A DNA stretch of 64,000 bases from Ampelocalamus luodianensis (lineage: Eukaryota > Streptophyta > Magnoliopsida > Poales > Poaceae): positions 37,567,238 through 37,631,237 of the forward strand of contig CM070640.1 of the NCBI GenBank assembly GCA_036346255.1. Direction: 5' to 3'. The position numbers and the translations under genes are program-made. The notes beneath the pieces were generated by a model. It was given only the letters and a program-made list of their open reading frames with translations. It was not told the DNA's origin and searched no databases. Position 1 is the stretch's first letter. Each line of letters begins with the position of its first letter. Below, in pieces: positions 21,395 through 32,140 of the stretch.

Positions 21395-21402
21395 GGTGTA
21401 TA
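21395..21402. repeat. Right 8-bp target site duplication of hAT (GGTGTATA)
   Basis: Exact copy of 16670-16677, directly after the right terminal repeat. Confidence 0.95.
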
Positions 21403-21509
21403 TACATGACGTTGCATGGACATGAGGTGTCATGTTACATGCTAAATTTGGGCTTAATTAGTTTAGTGATGGTTTTTTTTTGGGAGGGAGTTAAGGAATG
21501 GTGTCCTTA

Positions 21510-24500
21510 GGGCATCTCCAATAGTTTGTCTCATAGGTTGTCTCTTATACCATCCATGTCATCTTGAGACAATATTAGAGACAACTATTCCAATAGCTTA
21601 TCTCTTAGGTTGTCTCTAACACCCTCACAAGCATTTAAACTTTGCATGGGTCAAATAAACATACTGATCAACACTAACTTCAATCTTTGTAACCTACATG
21701 TGTTGTTTGGTTGCATCTACATATATAAACAAACAACAATTCTAACACCAAGCCCCACAAGTATTCATGCTTTTCATGATTCTAACCCTAGATGAACAAC
21801 AAATCGACATATCATACCATACATCATCCAAGAGACAATAAATCATACAAAGTACAGATCGATGACCCATCACAAAGCAGATCGATGTATGTAATAAATC
21901 GAAACAAGTACTGCAAAGTACAACCAAATAAAGTCACCAACAATTTAGCCATAAGTAAAAATAGAACTAAATAAAATGACCAACAATGTAGCCATAACTA
22001 GCACTTTCTTGAGACAGTACACACATAACTAGCTGCAACAAAAAAGTGATCACTCGCAATTCTTCAGGTGCTTGCAAATAAACCTGTGTAAACACCAAAA
22101 TAGTATGGTTAGCAAGAATTATGGAAAAATATATCCAAAGAGAACTTTAAAGAAAAAAGAAAGGCATGCATATATAACATATCATAAATGTAACAGTTAT
22201 GCACTCTGTACAAAAACACATAAAACCACCAAATTGAAAATAGTAACAAACAAATTGTAAATTTCATTAACAGAACCCATTTAGTCATCTATTACCTTAT
22301 TTTGTTAACTTTATGTGAATTAGCTGAGTATAAAAGGGTCATCTCATGGATATATTATTACTATTTTGCAAATCATAATGGTTTATATAAATGGTCCAAT
22401 GGAGAACTTCAAAAATAGCATAGCTTTGCACATCATTTGGTGTCGTAATCAACTACTAAAACTCACCCATCCTGTAAACATTTAAGAGCTTTTTGATGCA
22501 CTAAAAGCTAGTTGGCGCAGACTGGAGACTCGGGACTCGGGACAATTTTGGCATTTTGATGCAGGAATATACTTGACTTGGCCATTCTCTATTGCAAAGT
22601 TAGTTGGCATTTTGATGCAAGACACAAGACAAGACTATAGACTAATGACAACCTCATTCTCTGTTGCAAAATATTTGAATAGGTTGCAGAGACTCTAGCA
22701 TGAAATACAAGCACAACATGGTATTGATGCAAGAAGATGACTATGACATCTTTGGAGTGTATGGAATTCAATTCAAAATTTTATGTTGTGTGGATAATCG
22801 ATGTACTTGACTTAGCCAAAGTCGTTCTAAATACGTAAAAGAAACAGTCTAGTACCATGGAATAGTCCAACCGATTTTTATCCAATTATCGTATTAAATA
22901 TTAATGTGTAATTACAAAGATATGAAAGAGCTATGTCTCTATATTTGGTAAAGCTAGTTACTAGTTACCGTTTCCATTGAATAGATGTCTAGTATTCAAG
23001 GATCGCTAATACAGATTAAGATGCACATAGACACTCAAGAATGCGAAATACTCAAGAATCTTATATCATTTCTTAATACATGAGGAAAGTCTATTGATAC
23101 TGTAAGTACTCAATGAACTATGATATATCAAAAGAGAAACAACAAACAGAAAAGGTATCTTGCAACATTGTACAGACCTCTTTTTGTCATCACTTGTGTT
23201 CTGAATTGACCATACTATGTACACAAATTCAGAGAGCCCGAGTCCATTCCCTCTCATTCACTGGGAAAATGTCTCCTAAAAACCCTTGCATGTATGCATT
23301 CTTTTTCTCACTAGTTGGGTCTCCTTATTCAAGACATACTTGAGTAGAGTGTTCTATGAATTGGGAAAGCACAATAATTTATCAAGCAAAACTGCAAAAA
23401 CATTTACTTTGCCTAATTACAAAAGTGAACCAAATAGACAACATTCTGGTATTACAGAAGTGAAACTACCAAATATAGAATCCTAAGAGAGTTCACCAAG
23501 AAAAATTTAGAAAGATCAGTAAGACAAAAACAATAGCAAAATTCACTCAAATAGTCCAATTGATTTTCTGTCCAATTATGGTATTAAATATCAATGTGTA
23601 ATTACAAAGATATGAAAATTTGATGCTTATCTCAGGACAAGACAAGCAAACAGATCGAATCTTATTGCTAATTGAGAAGAAAGAGCTATGTCTATATATC
23701 CGTAAAGCTAGTTACTAGTAAATAATATGCATCGATAGTATGCAAACAAATTACAAACATGCAAACTGTTACATTCAAACCTCAATCGATCGATCGCTAG
23801 TCGCTACTCCAAAGAAGACATGAACATGCAAACAAATTCTAGCCGGATCTGCCGCTAGCTTTTTGCTATCGCAGAAGCTGCTAGTCTTTACGCAAACATG
23901 CAAACAAATTCAGAGTTTGGGGCACATGAATGCAATGCACATGTATCTCTGGTCTTGTAAAACTGCAAATGCAAAATTCAGAAATTACAGATCTAATACT
24001 AGTTGGGTCTTGTAAAACGGACCGGATGGAGTAGCATCCAACCAAGAACCATGCACTCCCCGGTATAATACTGATCCCCATTCTCTACAAATTTACTAAA
24101 GAAATTCGTACCAAGAACCATGAACCGGATGAAGTACAGCTGGGTTAATTCATACAAGAACTCAGAAGGTCCCTACCTCTGGACCAGGGGAGGAGAAGAG
24201 CCCGACGGGGTACCATGGCCGGCACCGAGCGGTCCTCACCAACCAACAGGGGCAGAGGCAGCAGTGGAACCCACGGACGAGGCGGCGGCAGTGGGCGTCG
24301 AACTCTCTAGCGGCGGCGGTGCCACAACTCACCGGCGAACCATCTTCAAATTGACGCTGGGCAATATAGAAAGAGGAACTGGGGATGGGGATATAGGAGA
24401 TGTGGCGCTGGAAAGAGGAGATGGAATGGTGCTGGGAAGGAGGAGATGGAGTGGCGCTGGGAAGATGGAGGCGCTGGGAAGATGGATTGGCGCAAGAAAA

Positions 24501-24797
24501 AAAAGCTTCGCGTGGGCAAGAAAATTTCATCGCGCGCGCACACAAAAGAACTTCGCGCGGGGACGGAAAATCAGATGGGCGCGCTGGATCCGGGCGAGAA
24601 GAACGAAGAACGCGTGAGGAAACAACGAGCTCTCCAACAGAAAAATCGTTCGACGCTAGCGTCTTGATTCTCGTGCGCGCCCGTCGCGTGAGGAAACGAC
24701 GAGTTCGTTATCTCTCCTCTTTCTCTCCCCTCCACCTCACCAAAAATTCAACGTGGCATCTCTAAGAGACAACTGAAATAGACTATTGGAGATGCCC
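21510..24797. mobile_element. Long non-autonomous PIF/Harbinger-like element (3288 bp)
   Basis: GGGCATCTCCAATAGT at 21510 is matched in inverted form at the right end (24782-24797). TTA occurs on both sides (21507-21509 and 24798-24800). Perfect terminal repeats with a TTA/TAA target are the mark of PIF/Harbinger. A subterminal GTTGTCTCTTA is also shared by both ends. The interior is AT-rich for about 2.5 kb and GC-rich near the right end (24170-24760). No Harbinger transposase or Myb-like partner protein could be found, so it would need enzymes from elsewhere. Confidence 0.75.
22855..23735. repeat. Diverged internal duplication inside the Harbinger-like element
   Basis: 22858-22970 (AATAGTCCAACCGATTTT through AAAGCTAGTTACTAGT) recurs at 23551-23735 as AATAGTCCAATTGATTTT through AAAGCTAGTTACTAGT. 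The second copy is interrupted by about 60 bp. The two copies also share ATTAATGTGTAATTACAAAG, with one base changed. Confidence 0.7.
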
Positions 24798-24874
24798 TTA
24801 CTGCATGAATGCATGCTGGTATTATGGGTGGAACTTGGTTAGGCATGCATAAGTATATACGACGGTCTATTCAT

Positions 24875-25054
24875 AAATTACCTAAAATTTTCTTAAGTTT
24901 AAGTCACTTATTATGACAATTGGATCAATATTCAATCATATGACATCCATTGGATCAATATCCAATCATGTGATAATCATATGACACACCAATTTTTACA
25001 CAAATTCAATGATCATAACAAGTGATTTAAACTTAAGAAAATTTCAGGCAATTT
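24875..25054. mobile_element. MITE with 35-bp inverted arms
   Basis: The left arm (24875-24909) and the complement of the right arm (25020-25054) match at about 32 of 35 positions around TTTTCTTAAGTTTAA. The interior carries repeats of ATTGGATCAATAT(C/T)CAATCAT. A target duplication was not identified, so the superfamily is open. A weaker relative lies at 11825-11975. Confidence 0.65.
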
Positions 25055-25504
25055 AAAACTAGTAAAACCGAAGTATATATGCTTGTAATATGTAAGCAGC
25101 TCATTTGAGCATCTCATAGTTTTGTGCAAATTTCTTTGAAATTTTGATTGAATCCGTGTGTCTTGATTTGAATTTCGATTGAACATGCGTAGTTTGGTTT
25201 GATGGCTGAACAAGATTAAGACATTACAAGTCATCCTTTGTGTTAACGGGTTTGCTAAATCACAGGCGATGAAAAATTTGCAAAATCTCGGTCGATTTTC
25301 CCCACATTTAGATTCACGTGGAGAGATTCGTGCTCTGGCCAAGGTCGTCGTCCTCCTCTCTAGCGTCGGTGCCGTTGTCTCTCACCGCCATCGGTTAGGG
25401 CTCGGGTTCATGGGAGCCCGGACCTTAGAGGGAGGGAGGGGGCGTCCGAAGCACGGCAATGGTGCCGCCTCGGCCGTGAGACGGAGGGGGGGGGGAGACG
25501 GGTG
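25055..25504. other. Left half of a GC-rich locus split by the copia insertion
   Basis: AT-rich to about 25300, then GC-rich sequence with poly-G/GA tracts up to the target duplication at 25505. The pre-insertion sequence continues at 31963. No protein domain is visible. Confidence 0.4.
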
Positions 25505-25509
25505 TCGCC

Positions 25510-26526
25510 TGTTAGAAATTTAGGCATTTTCATGGTCAATTTAATCCAGAAATAAAACATCAGCAGAATTTTGATGACATATATGTGCATGTGTATATTG
25601 CTAACAAAAGCTACAGCATGCAAGAATGACATACCTATCGATACCGCAAATACACAAAATACGGTAATAAGAGAGTTTAAAGTGTACCCAGCGGAGGGTC
25701 CCATGCCGAGGGCATCGGAGGCTCCATTCGCACGAGTCATGGTGCGTTGCTCGAAGTCGTGGATCACAGTCGGTGCAGGATGATGTTCGCAGTGCAGTCC
25801 CACGAACGGTCACCAGGAAGACGATGTCAGCGAAATCGACGAGGAAGAAGACGTAGGCGATGTGGACGAACGTTCGTTAGGAAGAAGACAACGGCGGCGT
25901 GAACGAGCAGTCGCTGAATCGCTCCCCAAAAACCTAATCGCCGCACACCCCGTGCAAGGTTCGCAGATGGACGATGGTTCCGGAGGCACCTGCTCACCCG
26001 TTGCTCCGTGCGCGCAGAGGAACGAGTCGGGAAAAACCAGAAGCAGCTGAAAAGTGGTCTCTCGGATGTGAAGCGGAGAGGACTTGAACTGACAGGGAGT
26101 TTCCGTTTTATACTCGCCGGCCGGGAGAGAAAAGGTCACGAGGAGCTCAGGAGATGGAGACACGAAGAGACGGTAACCGACGCAATCAATTCGCCTCCAC
26201 CATAAAAGAGAGAAACTCCCGTAATTATGTGGATTAAGTGGCAAAATTGATCACGCCCGCTCGTCCGCTCGCCGCCTGCCTGCCTCGCCACGCCCACGCC
26301 ACGGCCTCGGCCTCGCCCGGCGTGGCAGCAGGCAGCGTGTGGCACTTTTTGTGTTCTTTTCTCGACTTCTCAATAGAGATGGATAATTTCCAACCATATA
26401 AGCTAAGTTAACGTTCAATCAAATTCCGCATTTGTATTAAACCATACAACGCTTATTGTTACGGACCGTAGAGTTTTATTTGATTTATTAAATATTATAT
26501 GGGCCAAGCCCATAATATATCCAACA
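25510..26526 (-). repeat. 3' LTR of the copia element
   Basis: A 1017-bp direct repeat of 30960-31957. Its last 304 bases in element orientation (25511-25814) are identical to the other LTR, while 25815-26440 differs by many small indels. It keeps the open frame found at the end of the 5' LTR. Confidence 0.93.
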
Positions 26527-27064
26527 ATCCCCACCAAACTCTAGGGTTGGTAACAAAGTAGTCTTAGAACCACATTTCTTTTATATACCAGTGTTTCGAT
26601 GGAGACTGTTAAGTTGAACATCCATTTAGAGCAATAGTTTCACTCAGTCACAACTGAACAATAGACTATGCCTTGAATTGACAGTTTTGTGTGAGGTGAG
26701 TTTCACTAAAGTCCTTAGCTGATACTAGGCTGCAAAAGGCATCCCCTCTATTTGAAGCATATAAGTCATACTTCAGTGCCTTTCATGAGTATTTAGAGAT
26801 CACCCAAATCTCATAGACCGTGACCAGCAGTCTGACTCATATAGGTGTGTTCCTCTAAAGATGTTCTGTAGGACAACATCTTTGCTTTAACAAGTCACTT
26901 GGAACACATTAAGGTAAAACCAACCTGCCTTACAGAAAGGAAAGATGTGCATCAGAAATGAGTCTTATTAAGGATCTTTCCTCACAACTTACTACTAGTT
27001 TGTTTCACTATTCTACTTCACGGGATCTCCGATCACATAGAACAGGTTACCACTATAGCAAATT
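26527..27064 (-). other. copia 3' untranslated segment with polypurine tract
   Basis: AT-rich non-coding DNA between the RNase H stop and the 3' LTR. The purine-rich TTTGGTGGGGAT (minus strand, 26527-26538) abuts the LTR and would prime plus-strand synthesis. Confidence 0.7.
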
Positions 27065-28804
27065 TCAAGTGGGTCTCACACCCATCTCTCTCGATGCACT
27101 TTCTATCACATTGCGTGACAGACCCTTAGTGAATTGATCTGCCAGATTGTTAGACGTGTGGACATAATCCAACGCTATCACTCCGGAGTTTCTCAATTTT
27201 CTGACAGATTTTAATCGTCTCTTAACATGCCTTGTGGACTTCATGTTATCCTTAGAACTGTTAACCTTTGTAATCACAGTCTGGTTATCGCAGTTCATAG
27301 AAATAGCCGGTATAGGTTTTTCAACAACCGGTAAATCCATAAGGAGATCACGAAGCCACTCGGCCTCAGACCCAGCGGTGTCTAATGTTGTGAGTTCTGC
27401 TTCCATTGTAGACTTCGTTAAGATAGTCTGCTTGCAAGACTTCCAGGAAACAGCGCCACCTCCAAGCAAGAACGCATATCCACTTGTGGCATAAAGCTCA
27501 TCAACATCTGAGATCCAGTTGGCATCACAATAGCCTTCCAGCACCTTCGGGTGTCCGGTATAATGAATACCATAGCTCATGGTACCTTTTAGATAGCGCA
27601 TTACTCTCTCAAGAGCATGCGTTGATCATCTCCTGGTTTGACACAAACCGGCTCAATTTGCACACAGCAAATGAGATGTCAGGCCTTGTTGCACTAGCAA
27701 GATACATGAGCGAACCAATGATCTGGGAATATCTCAATTGATCCCTTGCTATTATTCGATTTTTCCTCAATAGCAAACTAGGGTCATAAGGTGTAGCAGC
27801 AGGTTTGCAGTCACTAAACCCAAAGCGACTCAGCACCTTTTCCACATAGTGAGATTGTAACAGAGTTACCCCACCATCACCTTCTCTCAGAAGCTTGATA
27901 TTAAGAATAACATCAGCCTCACCCAAATCTTTCATCTCAAAATTATTAGATAAAAATCCCTTCACCTCCTCAATCACTTTGAGGCTGGATCCAAAGATCG
28001 AGATGTCATCAACATATAAGCATAAGATAACTCCTTCACCCCACCATATCGATAGTACACACATTTGTCACTTCATTTACAACAAATCCAAAGAGATGTT
28101 AGAGTTCTCGTCGAACTTTTCATGCCACCGCTTAGGAGCTTGTTTTAGGCCATATAATGACTTTAATAACTTACACACTTTGCCTTCTTGACCATTTGCT
28201 ACAAACCCATCCTGGTTGATCCATATAGATCTCCTCCTCTAACTCTCCGTTTAGGAAAGTCGTCTTAACGTCCATTTGATGAACAATAAGACAATAAGAG
28301 GTCGCTAGGAAAGTAAAACTCGAATGGTAGTCAATCGGGCAATCGTGAATAAGTATCAAAGAAATCCTCACCTTCCTTTTGAGTATAGCCCTTGGCCACA
28401 AGCCTTGCCTTGTACCTCTCAATTGTACCATCAGGCCTAAGCTTTTTCTTGAACACCCATTTGCACCCTATAGGTTTGCACCCATAAGGACGATCAACTA
28501 TTTCCCAAGTTCCATTAGACATAATAGAATCTAACTCACTCCGTACTGCTTCCTTCCATAAGTCAGCATCAGGAGAGGAATATGCCTCTTCAATGGTTGT
28601 TGGTGTCTCATCCACAAGGTACACAATGTAGTCATTACCAAAAGACTTTGCAGTCCGTTGTCTCTTACTCTTTCGAGTGACTACAGTGTCATCCTCCTCA
28701 GGATTTTGCATATGAGGTTCATCAACATGTTCTACCGGAGTAAAAATTTCATGCTCATGGGGAATTACATATTCATGACTAGATGTGCTAGGTGCATTTT
28801 TCAT
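27065..28804 (-). pseudogene. copia reverse transcriptase and RNase H, frameshifted
   Basis: 28331-28804 has the RT start (GTWEIVDRP, GCKWVFKKKLRPDG, ERYKARLVAKGYTQKEG). 28171-28431 continues in another frame (MDVKTTFLNGELEEEIYMDQP). 27609-28064 has the catalytic LCLYVDDISIFG and DLGEADVILNIKLL. 27065-27601 is RNase H (YCDANWISDVDE, TKSTMEAEL, LADQFTKGLSR). At least three frame changes break the protein although the YVDD centre is kept. It cannot make a complete enzyme. Confidence 0.9.
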
Positions 28805-30120
28805 GGGAAATTCATTCTCAAATAACGTAGCATCTCTAGATTAATTAAAAATCTATAACCCACGCTGTGAATAGCATAACCAAGAAAAACACAATCAACT
28901 GTCTTTGGTCCAAGTTTTCGCTTTTTGTTTATTGGCACATTTACCTTTGCCAAACAACCCCAAGTTCGCAAGTAAGAAAGATTTGATCTCTTCTTCTCCC
29001 ATTCCTCGAATGGTGTAATTTCTTTGTTCTTTGTGGGCACTCTATTCAGGACATGACACGCTGTCAATATAGCCTCACCCCACCATTCCTTAGATAGTCC
29101 CGCAGTCTCTAACATGGCATTAACCAAATCAGTTAGAGTGCGATTCTTTCTCTCTGCAATCCCATTGGATTGTGGTGAGTATGGTGGCGTCCTCTCATGA
29201 ATAATTCCATGCACCGCGCAAAACTCAGAAAATTCATTTGAGAAATATTCTCCCCCGCGATCGGACCGCAAACGTTTGATTTTCTTTTCAAGTTGATTTT
29301 CTACCTCAGCTTTATAGACTTTAAAATAATGCAACGCTTCATCTTTAGTTTTCAATAAATACACGTAGCAAAATCTAGTACAATCATCTATAAATGTCAT
29401 GAAGTATCGTTTACCGCCTTTAGTCAATTCGCCATTCATTTCGCATAAATCAGAATGAACAAGTTCTAGTGGTGCCAAGTTCCTCGCCTCAGCAGCCTTG
29501 TGAGGCTTGCGTGGTTGCTTCGATTGCACACACACCTGACACTTAGAACCTTTGACTAGGTTAAATTTCGGGATTAAATTCAATTTTGCAAGCCGAGTAA
29601 GACAGCCAAAATTAATGTGACAAAGTCGTGAATGCCATATATTCGGCTCATCCGAAACATTAACATTGTTCACTACTTTATTACACACATCATCAAGCAA
29701 AGATAAGCGGAACAGACCTCCGCAATCATAACCTTTACCAACAAATGTTCCGTGTCTCGACACAACACACTTATTGGACTCAAGCACAATTTTAAAGCCA
29801 TCGCGACACATTTGAGAACCACTAACAAGATTCTTCTTGATGGAAGGGACATGTTGCACGTTCTTCAATAGCACCGTCTTTCCCGAAGTAAACTTCAGAA
29901 CGACCGTACCAACACCATGAACATGCGCATGTGAGCCGTTTCCCATCAGCAAGGCTCCACTCCCGCCGACCTGATAGGAAGAAAACAAGGAAACATTAGC
30001 ACACACATGAATATTAGCACCGCTGTCCATCCACCACTCAGGTGAAAGACAAACTGAAAGAACAAAGGGTAAAGAATTACCATACCGAGATGTTCCTCCT
30101 TCACTCTCACTAATCACCAT
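28801..30120 (-). pseudogene. copia protease and integrase open frame
   Basis: An open stretch of 439 codons. WWMDSGANIHVC (about 29990-30030) is the aspartic protease active site D-S-G. The GAG-pre-integrase region has NIWHSRLCHINFGCL and KCQVCVQSKQPRKPHK (HHCC zinc finger). The integrase core follows: FMTFIDDCTRFCYVYLL, RSDRGGEYFSNEFSEF, and PYSPQSNGIAERKNRT, which supply the D, D and E residues. The frame ends early in the linker before RT. It is intact within itself but separated from RT. Confidence 0.9.
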
Positions 30121-30983
30121 GTTTGCCGATTTCTTTTCTTGTTTATATTTGCGGTCTGGGCATGCACTAGCCCAATGCTCATCACTCCCGCAAACAAAAC
30201 ATCCTCCACCTTTCTTGTTGTTTTTCTTCTTGAACTCAGCAGTTTGCTTAGGCTTTGTATTGTTGTTCTCTTGCTTGTTCTTCTTCCTCTTATTACGAGA
30301 TCCAAATGAGTTTTCTTCTGCACTATATTTGCAGCGGAAGACTCAACTCCTTTCCACGGTTGTCTTTGCTCTCGCCTCTCCTCAACATCAAGAGATCCAA
30401 TAAGCTCAGCCACGCTAAACTCTTGTCTCTTGTGTTTTAGAGAAGTAGCAAAATCCCTCCAAGAAGGTGGCAACTTAGCGATTATACCACCGGCCACAAA
30501 TTTGTCGGGTAACACACATGGAAAATGTTCTAGTTCCTTCGCTAGCGCTTGTATCTCATGAGCCTGTTCCACTACAGATCGGTTCTCAACCATCTTGTAG
30601 TCATACAGCTGCTCCATGAGGTATAGCTCACTGCCAGCATCAGAAACTCCAAACTTTGCCTCAAGAGCATCCCATAATTCTTTGCCTGATGTGCAAGATA
30701 TGTAGTTTTTCTCATACTTGCTATGAAGTGCACTAATCACGGCGCCTCGAAACAGGTTGTCAGCAGCCAAGAACTTTTGCTCCTCATCAGGAGTAAATTG
30801 TTCAGGCTTCCCTTGTGCGGCGTGAAAGCAGTTCATAGCAGTCAACCACAGTACCATCTTGGCACGCCATATCATGAAATTCTTGCCATAAAAAATATTT
30901 GGCTTCAAGGCAGCAGCAAAACCACTGACAGAAAAATGCCTATTATTAGGTTTTTGGAAAGTTAGAAATTTAGGCATTTTCAT
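30114..30983 (-). pseudogene. copia gag, with start codon inside the 5' LTR
   Basis: The gag-like part contains FYGKNFMIWRAKMVLWLTAM, the UBN2-type fold (ELWDALEAKFGVSDAGSELY, MEQLYDYKMVENRSVVEQAH), and FPCVLPDKFVAGGIIAKLPP. The nearest ATG (30983) lies inside the LTR repeat, and the frame stays open upstream to 31253. After the core the frame loses the usual zinc knuckle, which appears in a shifted frame near 30160-30210, so a frameshift is likely. The lack of a leader and primer site between LTR and gag is unusual. Confidence 0.75.
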
Positions 30984-31957
30984 GGTCAATTTAATCCAGA
31001 AATAAAACATCAGCAGAATTTTGATGACATATATGTGCATGTGTATATTGCTAACAAAAGCTACAGCATGCAAGAATGACATACCTATCGATACCGCAAA
31101 TACACAAAATACGGTAATAAGAGAGTTTAAAGTGTACCCAGCGGAGGGTCCCATGCCGAGGGCATCGGAGGCTCCATTCGCACGAGTCATGGTGCGTTGC
31201 TCGAAGTCGTGGATCACAGTCGGTGCAGGATGATGTTCGCAGTGCAGTCCCACGAACGGTCACCGTGAAGACGATGTCGTAAATCGACGAGGAAGAAGAC
31301 GAGGCGATGTGGACGAACGCTCGTTAGGAAGAAGACAACGGCGGCGTGAACGGCGATCGCGAATCGCTCCCCAAAACCTAATCGCCGCACACCCCGCAAG
31401 GTTCGCAGATGGACGATGGTTCCGAGGCACTGCCACCCGTTGTTCGCGCGCGCAGAGAACGAGTCGGGAAAACCGAAGCGGTGAAAAGTGGTCTCTCGGA
31501 TGTGAAGCGGAGAGGACTTGAACCGACAGGAGTTTCCGTTTTATACTCGCCGCGGGAGAGAAAAGGTCACGAGGAGCTCAGAGATGGAGACACGAAGAGA
31601 TTCGTAACCGACGCAATCAATTCGCCTCCACCATAAAAGAGAGAAACTCCGTAATTATGTGGATTAAGTGGCAAATTGATCACGCCCGCCGTCCGCTCGC
31701 GCCGCTTTCGCACCACGCCACGCCACGCCCACGGCCTCGGCCCGGCCGGCGGCGGCGCGCGCGCGCGCGTGTGGCACTTTTGTGTTCTTTTCTCAGCTTC
31801 TCAATAGAGATGGATAATTTCCAACCATATAAGCTAAGTTAACGTTCAGTCAAATTCCCGTACGGTATTAAACCATACAACGCTTATTGTTACGGACCGT
31901 AGAGTTTTATTTGATTTATTAAATATTATATGGGCCAAGCCCATAATATATCCAACA
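30960..31957 (-). repeat. 5' LTR of the copia element
   Basis: A direct repeat of 25510-26526, about 998 bp. The last base in element orientation (30960) differs from the expected CA terminus. Relative to the other LTR it has many one- to four-base losses between 31265 and 31750. Confidence 0.92.
30984..31253 (-). CDS. LTR-encoded N-terminal extension of gag with a hydrophobic segment
   Basis: The frame upstream of gag reads about 90 residues entirely within the LTR, including YTLNSLITVFCVFAVSIGM and more hydrophobic stretches, so one or two membrane segments could be predicted. The same frame is preserved base for base at the end of the 3' LTR (25534-25803). I do not recognise a family. It may be chance, an LTR-borne leader peptide, or sequence captured from a gene. 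Confidence 0.3.
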
Positions 31958-31962
31958 TCGCC

Positions 31963-32140
31963 GGCAACTGCATCGGACTGTGGTAGTGGTGGGGGAGGAG
32001 CTCGTTGACGGGCATCGCCGGCGCTGACGAGGCGGAGGGAGGCGACACGGGGCGGGGTCGCGGTGGCTGGATGTGGGAGGTGTAGATGGGTTAGGGTGTA
32101 AGAGTTTATATAGGTGAGAGGAGGAGATCTAATCCACATT
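31963..32140 (-). promoter_or_regulatory. TATA box and leader-like half of the locus split by copia
   Basis: On the minus strand TATATAAA (32105-32112) is followed by a C-rich, CCACC-rich leader-like sequence typical of a grass promoter and first exon. It stops at the copia insertion (31962) and should continue at 25504. No domain is readable, so the gene or transposon this belonged to is unknown. Confidence 0.4.

Larger units (their letters stand above)
25510..31957 (-). mobile_element. Complete Ty1/copia retrotransposon (6448 bp), decayed
   Basis: Two direct LTRs bound it: 25510-26526 and about 30960-31957. In element orientation the LTR opens TGTTGGATATATTATGGGC and closes CTAACA. The 5-bp target duplication TCGCC is exact (25505-25509 and 31958-31962). 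On the minus strand the order is gag, protease, integrase, reverse transcriptase, RNase H, then polypurine tract TTTGGTGGGGAT before the 3' LTR. This is the Ty1/copia order. RT is split by frameshifts. No standard primer binding site follows the 5' LTR. Confidence 0.95.

Noticed and set aside
30119..30440. A hydrophobic + strand frame
   Set aside because: It is the antisense of Lys-rich copia gag sequence (TTC/CTT codons), not a membrane protein.
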